A stretch of 64,000 nucleotides of DNA from Candidatus Nitrotoga sp. BS. Lineage in GTDB: Bacteria; Pseudomonadota; Gammaproteobacteria; Burkholderiales; Gallionellaceae. This document shows, piece by piece, positions 57,841 to 64,000 of this stretch; positions within the stretch are counted from its first letter, which is position 1, and the number at the start of each line of letters is the position of its first letter. Location of the stretch: the NCBI RefSeq assembly GCF_927797785.1, contig NZ_CAKMLL010000032.1, positions 1 through 64,000 of the forward strand. Reading direction: 5' to 3'. The notes under the pieces are model-generated. The model did no database searches. It had not been told where the DNA came from and saw only the letters and a list, made by a program, of their open reading frames with translations. Both the position numbers and the translations under genes were made by a program.

Positions 57841-57877
57841 TAGCCCAACTTACCGCGTAATTGCAATACTTTATCTT

Positions 57878-57905
57878 TTGACACCTTGTGTAACTCAATT
57901 ATAAA
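57878..57905 (+). promoter_or_regulatory. Near-consensus sigma-70 promoter of the haloperoxidase gene
   Basis: TTGACA (57878-57883), a 16-base spacer and TATAAA (57900-57905), 75 bases upstream of the chosen ATG. This is among the closest matches to consensus in the window. Confidence 0.7.
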
Positions 57906-57980
57906 TTACAATAGTAATTGCATACTCTGAAACGTATGTCAAGAATAGTAATTTTATTTATATACAGGGAGATAATAATC

Positions 57981-59411
57981 ATGAAGATTACAAAAACAAT
58001 AACCTATGCATCCGCAATAGTTTTGCTTGCGGTTACTCAAACAGCATTTTCTGCCGGAAATACAGTAGTAACCAAATGGAATGAAGTCGCGCTGGAAGCC
58101 ATACGAACTACTCACCCTGGTCCACCGATAGTAGCCAGATCATTAGCAATCACCCATACCTGCATATATGATGCTTGGGCAGCTTATGACAATAAAGCCA
58201 TAGGTACACGTTTTGGCAGAGAATTGCGCCGGCCTTATGCTGAGCGTACCGTTGCCAATAAAGAAAAAGCAATTAGCTATGCAGCTCACAAATGTTTGTC
58301 CGATCTTTTCCCTACCGAAGTGGCGACATTTAACAATTTAATGGTTACCTTGGGTTATAACGCTAGCGACAATAATGTTAATGTTGCAACAGCTGCTGGC
58401 ATAGGTAATGTAACAGCCCAAGCCGTGTTGGAGTTTCGCCATCACGATGGCTCTAACCAATTGGGCGATTTAAATCCAGGTGCCTATTCAGATTACACCG
58501 GCTACACACCAGTTAACACTCCGACAGAGATTAATGACCCAAACCGCTGGCAGCCATTGCAAATAGGTGCCAACGTACAAACATTTATTGCGCCGTTTTG
58601 GGGTAATGTGACGCCATACGCCTTAAAATCCGGTAGCCAATTCCGCGAAACCTTGCCAAAACCCGCTAACTATGACACTGACCCAGTCCGGTACGATCTT
58701 CAAGCATTGCAAATTTTGGAATACAGTGCTCATCTAACTGATGAGAAAAAAGTTATCGCCGAATATTGGGCTGATGGCCCATCGTCTGAACTTCCTCCTG
58801 GACATTGGGCTCTGTTTGCTGAATTCGTGTCTGACCGCGACCATCATACGGTAGACCAAGACGTCAAAATGTTCTTTGCCATGACCAATGCGGTATTTGA
58901 TGCCAGCATTGCAAGTTGGGATGCTAAACGTTTTTTTGATTATGTAAGACCTGTCACCGCAATTCATAAGCTTTTTGCAGGTCAAAACGTAATGTCCTGG
59001 GAGGGGGTAATGATTGATGGTGCAAACTGGAAACCTTATCAAGCAGCCAATGTGGTCACGCCACCATTCTCAGAATACATATCGGGACACAGCATATTTA
59101 GTGCCGCAGCTGCCGAGACATTGAAATTGTTTACCCAAAGCGATAGTTTTGGTAACAGCGTTCTGATTTCAGCTGGCTCATCACGCGTTGAGCCAGGTGT
59201 GGTGCCCGCAAAGCCTACAGCCTTGTACTGGGCAACATTTAGTGATGCAGCTGATGAAGCCGCCATTTCCAGACGTTACGGTGGCATTCACTTTATAGAT
59301 GGCGATTTGGAGTCCCGTAAAGTAGGACGTGAAATTGGTAAACAAGCTTGGGAAAAATCGCAGAAGCTTTTCGGTTCGCAGAAGCTTTTGGGTGGTTATT
59401 CTGACGACTAA
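57981..59411 (+). CDS. Exported vanadium-haloperoxidase/PAP2-type protein
   Basis: 476 residues from the ATG at 57981, chosen because GGGAGA lies upstream and the next residues form a signal peptide (~1-25, ending AFSAG). An upstream in-frame ATG at 57918 would bury it. The vanadate/phosphate-binding motifs of the VHPO-PAP2 superfamily are all present: KRFFDYVRPVTAI (K-x6-RP), SEYISGHSIFS (usual PSGH) and SRRYGGIHFIDGDLES (SR-x5-H-x3-D). It could oxidise halides with peroxide, or be a phosphatase. The gene stands alone with its own promoter and terminator and lies between repeats. Confidence 0.87.
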   Translation: MKITKTITYASAIVLLAVTQTAFSAGNTVVTKWNEVALEAIRTTHPGPPIVARSLAITHTCIYDAWAAYDNKAIGTRFGRELRRPYAERTVANKEKAISYAAHKCLSDLFPTEVATFNNLMVTLGYNASDNNVNVATAAGIGNVTAQAVLEFRHHDGSNQLGDLNPGAYSDYTGYTPVNTPTEINDPNRWQPLQIGANVQTFIAPFWGNVTPYALKSGSQFRETLPKPANYDTDPVRYDLQALQILEYSAHLTDEKKVIAEYWADGPSSELPPGHWALFAEFVSDRDHHTVDQDVKMFFAMTNAVFDASIASWDAKRFFDYVRPVTAIHKLFAGQNVMSWEGVMIDGANWKPYQAANVVTPPFSEYISGHSIFSAAAAETLKLFTQSDSFGNSVLISAGSSRVEPGVVPAKPTALYWATFSDAADEAAISRRYGGIHFIDGDLESRKVGREIGKQAWEKSQKLFGSQKLLGGYSDD

Positions 59412-59456
59412 AGCTTCTTAGCAGACGGCCAAGAGCATTTACTTACGAAAGTTTAG

Positions 59457-59487
59457 GGAGCCACTTGCAATGGTTCCTTATTCTTTT
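59457..59487 (+). terminator. Probable terminator of the haloperoxidase gene
   Basis: GGAGCCA-CTTGCAA-TGGTTCC, a 7-bp stem with one G-T pair, followed by TTATTCTTTT. It starts 46 bases after the stop codon. Confidence 0.55.
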
Positions 59488-59533
59488 GTACTTCAATAAG
59501 TCACTGGGGTAAAAAGTTACTGGGGTCTGACGT

Positions 59534-59730
59534 GAATGGCACTTACTTAAGGATTGATACATAAATAAAACAGTAAGTTACGTAATTAAAGAACTGGACA
59601 AAAAACACTTGGTACAATTTAGAACTGAGTTATACGGCAATAAATCGCTGGCTTCTTAGGTGATTTTCCGGTCATTATTATCTGCAAGTTACTCTTTTTT
59701 CAATGTACTTGGCTTAAGTAAGTGCCATTC
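59534..59730. mobile_element. 197-bp MITE with IS4-like inverted ends
   Basis: GAATGGCACTTACTTAAG at 59534-59551 is perfectly mirrored by CTTAAGTAAGTGCCATTC at 59713-59730. Both ends lie next to GGTCTGACG, in the same orientation, a possible duplicated flank. Similar termini are known from IS4-group elements (recalled, not checked). The interior has no gene. A decayed IS4-type transposase lies at 47215-47590, but a direct relation is unproven. Confidence 0.75.
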
Positions 59731-59868
59731 GGGTCTGACGTTTGCAGTAACCATTGTTTTGTCTAGCAGCTAGTAAGATCGCTAACCTTGTAAAGAAATC
59801 GAGTCTGACCGTTCTCAGTAACAGCTAGTCAATCTAGCGAGTCAGAAGATAACTGAGTTTTACTCGAT

Positions 59869-60675
59869 TTAATTTTCTTCACTTTTATCCCACTCTATCA
59901 ATGCATAAGCCGAATGATTATGTATAGATTCGAAATTCTCCGACTCAACCACATATGCATCAACGCGCTCATCACGATTGAGCACTGAGGCGACGTCGCG
60001 CACCAAATCTTCAACAAACTTGGGGTTATCATAAGCGCGCTCAGTGACAAATTTTTCATCTGAACGTTTAAGTAAACCATATAGTTCGCAAGATGCCTGC
60101 TCTTCGGCATATTGCACCACCTCCTCTATCCATACAGAACGGTTGGTATGCAAAGTAATCGTCACATGTGAGCGTTGATTGTGCGCGCCTCGCTCAGATA
60201 TTTTTTTGGAGCATGGACATAGACTGGTTACCGGCACTAAAACCTTCATGCTGAATTGGTATTGCCCATCTTTAATATCGCCAAAAAAAGTCACATCGTA
60301 GTCCATCAAACTCTGGACGCCAGAAATCGGCGCGGTCTTATTAATAAAATAAGGGAAGCTCATTTCGATGTGGCCGGACTTTGCCTCTAACTTCTCAACC
60401 ATCTCGCGCAGGATGCTTTCAAATGACTCTACGGAAATCTCTCGCCCGTGATGATTGAGTATCTCAACAAAGCGCGACATGTGCGTACCTTTGAAGTTGT
60501 GCGGCAAGTGCACATACATATTAAAAGTGGCAACGGTATGCTGCACCACCCCGTTTTTGTCTTTAACTTGCACTGGGTGACGAATACTCTTGATGCCGAC
60601 TTTGTTGATAGCCAGTTGGCGCGAATCAGCCATACTTTGTACATCAGGAATAGGTGTAGCCTGAGAAGAGTTCAT
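59869..60675 (-). CDS. folE2: GTP cyclohydrolase FolE2 (type IB)
   Basis: 268 residues. Family motifs: [12 protein letters not shown] (~58-69), the active-site Cys in [21 protein letters not shown] split over ~148-168, and HNHSAYA near the C-terminus (~255-261). It makes dihydroneopterin triphosphate from GTP, the precursor for folate and for QueD at 49422. FolE2 works with metals other than zinc and is often used under zinc limitation. Confidence 0.95.
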   Translation of the reverse strand: MNSSQATPIPDVQSMADSRQLAINKVGIKSIRHPVQVKDKNGVVQHTVATFNMYVHLPHNFKGTHMSRFVEILNHHGREISVESFESILREMVEKLEAKSGHIEMSFPYFINKTAPISGVQSLMDYDVTFFGDIKDGQYQFSMKVLVPVTSLCPCSKKISERGAHNQRSHVTITLHTNRSVWIEEVVQYAEEQASCELYGLLKRSDEKFVTERAYDNPKFVEDLVRDVASVLNRDERVDAYVVESENFESIHNHSAYALIEWDKSEEN

Positions 60676-60960
60676 ATTTGCGCGATTTAATAGCTAGGAC
60701 TACGAAAAATTCGGATAAATTTAATTACATTGATACCGCCTGCAGGATTATCTGACGGCGCTTGGCTTATGAAATTCGCAACGACTAAAACAGGTTGTAA
60801 ATTCAGCTTGGATACTTATACAAAGTTGTCTAACCGCTTCAAGCGAAATATGCAGTAAGTCAAAAAATTTAACAACATAGATAAAAATTTAGATATGACA
60901 GATATAAAACTAAACCCAGTAAAGCCCCTAGGTTAGGGGCTTACCTCATAGAGTCACCTT
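60676..60960. other. Spacer between folE2 and the peroxiredoxin
   Basis: AT-rich and without a gene. It ends with the hairpin at 60922-60942 that terminates the peroxiredoxin gene. The folE2 promoter should be near its left end; no zinc-regulator (Zur) palindrome was recognised. Confidence 0.4.
60922..60942 (-). terminator. Probable terminator of the peroxiredoxin gene
   Basis: AAGCCCCTA-GGT-TAGGGGCTT, a perfect 9-bp stem with a 3-base loop, 18 bases beyond the peroxiredoxin stop. The T-tract on the minus strand is short (TTTACTGGGTTT), so termination may be moderate. Confidence 0.65.
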
Positions 60961-61620
60961 TTAACTAGGCTGCTTGACTACACGTAAATAGGGTTTAACT
61001 GTTTTCCAACCATCTGGAAACATTGTTTTCGCATCGTCATCAGATACCGCCGGTACAATAATTACGTCCTCGCCATCTTTCCAATTAACAGGCGTGGCGA
61101 CTTTATGTTTGGCGGTTAGCTGCATGGAATCCAGAACACGTAAGATCTCATCAAAATTACGACCTGTGGACATTGGGTATGTCAGTGTCAGTTTGATTTT
61201 TTTGTCCGGGCCAATAATAAAAACTGAGCGTACAGTTGCATTCGTAGCCGCAGTGCGACCCTCGGATGTACCCGTTTCTTCAGCTGGTAACATGTTATAA
61301 AGCTTCGCCACAGCCAAGTTCTCATCCCCAATCATTGGATAATTAACAGCATGACCTTGTGTTTCTTCAATATCTTTTGCCCACTTTTCATGGTTAGACA
61401 CTGGGTCTACGCTTAATCCAATTATTTTGCAGTTTCGCTTTTTAAATTCCGGCTCCAGTTTTGCCATATACCCCAATTCAGTTGTACATACCGGCGTAAA
61501 ATCTTTCGGATGAGAAAAAAGTATTGCCCAGCCATTGCCAATCCACTCATGAAAATTAATGGAGCCTTGAGTTGTGGCGGCAGTAAAATTCGGTGCTTCA
61601 TCATTAATCCGTAGTGACAT
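60961..61620 (-). CDS. 1-Cys peroxiredoxin (Prx6 type)
   Basis: 219 residues from the ATG at 61620, supported by CGGAGAA upstream; a longer frame to 61704 is unlikely. The peroxidatic Cys is in HPKDFTPVCTTELGYMAKLE (~37-56). YPMIGDENLAVAKLYNML and the C-terminal dimerisation part (YLRVVKQP) are of the Prx6 group. It reduces H2O2 and organic peroxides. No resolving Cys is evident in the usual C-terminal place. It stands alone. Confidence 0.93.
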   Translation of the reverse strand: MSLRINDEAPNFTAATTQGSINFHEWIGNGWAILFSHPKDFTPVCTTELGYMAKLEPEFKKRNCKIIGLSVDPVSNHEKWAKDIEETQGHAVNYPMIGDENLAVAKLYNMLPAEETGTSEGRTAATNATVRSVFIIGPDKKIKLTLTYPMSTGRNFDEILRVLDSMQLTAKHKVATPVNWKDGEDVIIVPAVSDDDAKTMFPDGWKTVKPYLRVVKQPS

Positions 61621-61704
61621 GTTCAATTCTCCGTTTATATTTAAAATATATGTCGCAACACCTCTTACACCATATTGATTACACGCATAACTCTGAGCAA
61701 TCAA

Positions 61705-61897
61705 ATATATCTACAGTTTAGAACTTTTTTGCTCATCGAAAGTATGTTTATTATTCCTTTGAGTCTGCTTTATATACCTGTCGAAAATCATAAACTAAAA
61801 CAACGTTGCACGATATTATGAAGGTAGGAGTCAAAACGAACGGTTTTAGTTCTAAATTGAATTAGCTAAAAACGCTGTTTCAACGCAACGCTTTAAT
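61705..61897. other. Spacer between the peroxiredoxin and dxs
   Basis: AT-rich, without a gene. No OxyR-type site or strong hairpin could be asserted. Confidence 0.35.
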
Positions 61898-63766
61898 TTA
61901 TAAAGGCATTTTTTGACGAATTGAGGCAACAATGCCAGTTGCATCCAAACCGCATTTAGCCAACATTTTCCCTGCATCTCCTTGCTCCAGAAAGCTATCT
62001 GGCAATCCAAGTTGGAGCAGCGTGTTCGTCATACCGTGTTGTTGCAAACACTTCGCCACCGCGCTACCTGCGCCACCTTGTATGGTATTTTCTTCTACCG
62101 TGACCAACAATGCGTGCTCACGTCCCAAACGCAGTATCAGCTCCGTATCCATAGGCTTAACGAAGCGCATGTTAGCCACTGTAGCATTGATTATGTCTGC
62201 GGCTTCAAGCGCTGGGCCAAGCAGAGAGCCAAAGGATAAAATTGCCACACCTGAGCCCTCACGGCGCACTTCACCTTTGCCTATAGGCAGCGCCTGCATT
62301 TCCTTACACGGTATAATACCCGGTCCATAACCTCGCGGATAACGCACGGCAGTCGGGGTATCCAACTGAAACGCTGTGTATAAAAGCTGGCGGCACTCGT
62401 TCTCATCAGCAGGAGCCATCACTGTCATATTGGGGATGCAGCGCAAAAAACTCAGGTCAAAGCTGCCTGCATGGGTCGCACCATCAGCACCGACCAGCCC
62501 GGCACGATCTATCGCCAGCACCACCGGTAGGTTTTGGATCGCGATATCGTGTATCAGTTGGTCGTAAGCTCGTTGCAAAAAAGTGGAATAAATCGCGACA
62601 ACCGGCTTGTAACCTTCACATGCAAGCCCAGCGGCAAAGGTCAGTGCATGTTGCTCGGCAATACCTACATCAAAATAACGTTGGGGATATTTTTTTGAAA
62701 ACTCCACCATGCCGGAACCCTCACACATGGCAGGGGTAATACCAACTAAACGCTTATCCTGTTCTGCCATATCGCACAACCATTGGCCAAAAACCTGAGT
62801 ATAGGTAGGCCTGCTGGCTTGACCTTCAGGATTCTTCGGAACAGGTTTAGTGACAATACCTTGCTCTGGATCAAACTTGCCAACACCATGATAAAGCAGG
62901 CAGTCTTCTTCTGCGTGAGTGTAGCCTTTGCCTTTTTGCGTGACCACATGCAGAAACTGCGGCCCATTGAGCTGACGTATGTTGCCAAGCGTTGTGACCA
63001 AGGTATCAAGATCGTGCCCATCAATAGGGCCGATATAATTGAAACCGAATTCTTCAAACAGCGTGCCCGGCGTAACCATACCCTTGACGTGCTCCTCGGC
63101 GCGCTTGGCAAACTCAAGCACTGGCGGCATACCTTTCAGCATTTTTTCGCTACCGCGTCGCACGGCAGAGTAAAAACGTCCTGACATCAGCTTGGCAAAA
63201 TAATTATTAAGCGCACCCACTGGCTTCGAGATGGACATGTCATTGTCATTGAGGATCACCAATAGTTTGGTATTCATTGCACCAGCATTGTTAAGTGCCT
63301 CAAATGCCATGCCACCGCTCATCGCGCCATCGCCAATGATAGCCACCGCACTCCGATTGCTCCCATCAATTTTCGCCGCCACCGCCATTCCCAGAGCCGC
63401 ACTGATCGACGTACTAGAGTGCGCAGTGCCGAAAGCATCGTAGGGGCTCTCAGCGCGATTAGGAAAGCCTGAAATACCACCTGCCATGCGCAGGGTTTTC
63501 ATTGCTTCGCGCCTTCCCGTAAGTATTTTGTGTGTGTAGGTTTGGTGTCCCACATCCCACACCAACCTGTCATAGGGTGTATTAAAAACGTAGTGCAATG
63601 CAATGGTTAATTCTACCGTACCAAGATTGGAAGACAGATGGCCACCCGTTTTACTGACAGACTCTACCAAAAACTGACGCAACTCATCCGCAAGTTGAGG
63701 TAATTGCTCGCGATCCAGCTGACGCAAGACTTCAGGGGTATTGATTGTATTGAGCAGTGAAACCAT
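61898..63766 (-). CDS. dxs: 1-deoxy-D-xylulose-5-phosphate synthase
   Basis: 622 residues, the usual length. The ThDP motif runs from [16 protein letters not shown] to [10 protein letters not shown] (~150-180). The transketolase central domain starts [12 protein letters not shown], with the catalytic Glu in [15 protein letters not shown] (~373-387) and [21 protein letters not shown] split over ~412-432. It condenses pyruvate and glyceraldehyde 3-phosphate, the first step of the MEP isoprenoid pathway. The ATG at 63766 overlaps the ispA TGA by one base, so the two are translationally coupled. Confidence 0.97.
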   Translation of the reverse strand: MVSLLNTINTPEVLRQLDREQLPQLADELRQFLVESVSKTGGHLSSNLGTVELTIALHYVFNTPYDRLVWDVGHQTYTHKILTGRREAMKTLRMAGGISGFPNRAESPYDAFGTAHSSTSISAALGMAVAAKIDGSNRSAVAIIGDGAMSGGMAFEALNNAGAMNTKLLVILNDNDMSISKPVGALNNYFAKLMSGRFYSAVRRGSEKMLKGMPPVLEFAKRAEEHVKGMVTPGTLFEEFGFNYIGPIDGHDLDTLVTTLGNIRQLNGPQFLHVVTQKGKGYTHAEEDCLLYHGVGKFDPEQGIVTKPVPKNPEGQASRPTYTQVFGQWLCDMAEQDKRLVGITPAMCEGSGMVEFSKKYPQRYFDVGIAEQHALTFAAGLACEGYKPVVAIYSTFLQRAYDQLIHDIAIQNLPVVLAIDRAGLVGADGATHAGSFDLSFLRCIPNMTVMAPADENECRQLLYTAFQLDTPTAVRYPRGYGPGIIPCKEMQALPIGKGEVRREGSGVAILSFGSLLGPALEAADIINATVANMRFVKPMDTELILRLGREHALLVTVEENTIQGGAGSAVAKCLQQHGMTNTLLQLGLPDSFLEQGDAGKMLAKCGLDATGIVASIRQKMPL

Positions 63767-64000
63767 CAATACTTTCTTTTTAAGATGAAATCAGCCATTT
63801 CACGCAGGCGACGTGCTGGCTCGCCGAACTCCGCCAGTGCATCCAGTGCTTCGCTGTGCAATTCTGCCGCCATCTGTTTAGCTGCCTGCACGCCAAGCAA
63901 CGTGACATAAGTGGACTTGCCCTGTTTGGCATCTTTACCTGCGGTTTTGCCTAAGGTTGCGGTGTCCGCCTCGCTATCGAGCACGTCGTCCACTACCTGA
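63766..64000 (-). CDS. ispA: Farnesyl diphosphate synthase, C-terminal part (runs off the window)
   Basis: The last ~78 residues of a polyprenyl synthase; the 5' part lies beyond position 64000. The visible DDVLD is the second aspartate-rich motif, followed by [18 protein letters not shown], the typical IspA C-terminal region. It makes farnesyl diphosphate. The order ispA-dxs is standard in proteobacteria. The stop overlaps the dxs ATG. Confidence 0.94.
   Translation of the reverse strand, partial: QVVDDVLDSEADTATLGKTAGKDAKQGKSTYVTLLGVQAAKQMAAELHSEALDALAEFGEPARRLREMADFILKRKY

Larger units (their letters stand above)
57364..57980. other. Repeat-rich spacer upstream of the haloperoxidase
   Basis: No intact gene. 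In order it contains the second KPDLFVKRVYKQAGLDT relic (57519-57600), three AGCCCTGT tandem repeats (57605-57631), a diverged REP-like hairpin (57805-57840) and a near-consensus promoter (57878-57905). Confidence 0.55.

Overview
The window looks like the chromosome of a betaproteobacterium, probably in the Nitrosomonadales/Gallionellaceae range. This rests on conserved gene neighbourhoods: tgt-yajC-secD-secF; leuC-entericidin-leuD-leuB-asd-fimV-truA-trpF-trpB-trpA-accD; a CobD/CbiB-like protein with rsgA, phhB, an M48 protease and orn; alaA-like, hom and thrC; and dxs-ispA. Base composition is moderate, a little below 50 % GC by eye. The species call is inference. No rRNA, tRNA, CRISPR array or prophage was seen.

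Layout. 0.3-8.7 kb (minus strand): an HDOD-receiver-GGDEF signalling protein, a DedA protein, the Sec accessory genes with tgt, and an nfeD/SPFH pair. 8.7-18.6 kb: an accessory block with a four-helix membrane protein opposite a MocR regulator, a DUF1993 protein, a HEPN-like protein with a membrane-anchored partner, a dienelactone hydrolase, and a sulfide/persulfide cluster. In that cluster the hydrolase (15856-16605) and the TauE exporter (17844-18644) are intact, while the BigR-like regulator and both YeeE/YedE genes are broken. IS3 and RAYT transposase remnants, REP-like hairpins and a MITE lie between these genes. 18.6-31.6 kb (minus strand): accD, trpABF, truA, an EcfT-like gene, fimV, asd, leuBD, entericidin and leuC, for fatty-acid, tryptophan and leucine/aspartate-family synthesis. 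31.9-40.8 kb: an Atm1-type ABC exporter, CobD/CbiB-like protein, rsgA, phhB, a cytochrome c, an M48 protease, orn, hemH and hrcA.

40.8-47.7 kb is gene-poor. It holds a second MITE copy, an unidentified coding relic, a REP hairpin, a dicarboxylate/amino-acid symporter, two small exported proteins with near-identical leaders (a His-rich EF-hand protein and an unknown CxxC protein), a 210-bp MITE and an IS4-type transposase relic. 47.7-57.4 kb: a two-gene ABC-2 exporter, queD, a Fur-box-controlled bfd-bfr iron-storage operon, a DUF4139 protein, an Mth938-like protein, an AlaA-like aminotransferase, hom and thrC. 57.4-64 kb: repeats, an exported vanadium-haloperoxidase/PAP2 protein behind a strong promoter, an IS4-like MITE, folE2, a 1-Cys peroxiredoxin, dxs and the 3' part of ispA, which runs off the window.

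A main theme is small non-autonomous repeats. A 210-bp element with CTAG-bounded inverted ends has two full copies plus a 56-bp remnant that supplies the trpA stop codon. A ~110-bp element has two copies, each flanked by direct GTCAAGTC repeats. A 197-bp element has IS4-like ends. REP-like hairpins sit near a dead RAYT. The best candidates for something undescribed are the HEPN-like pair (12.8-14.2 kb) and the two leader-sharing exported proteins (43.5 and 46.3 kb).
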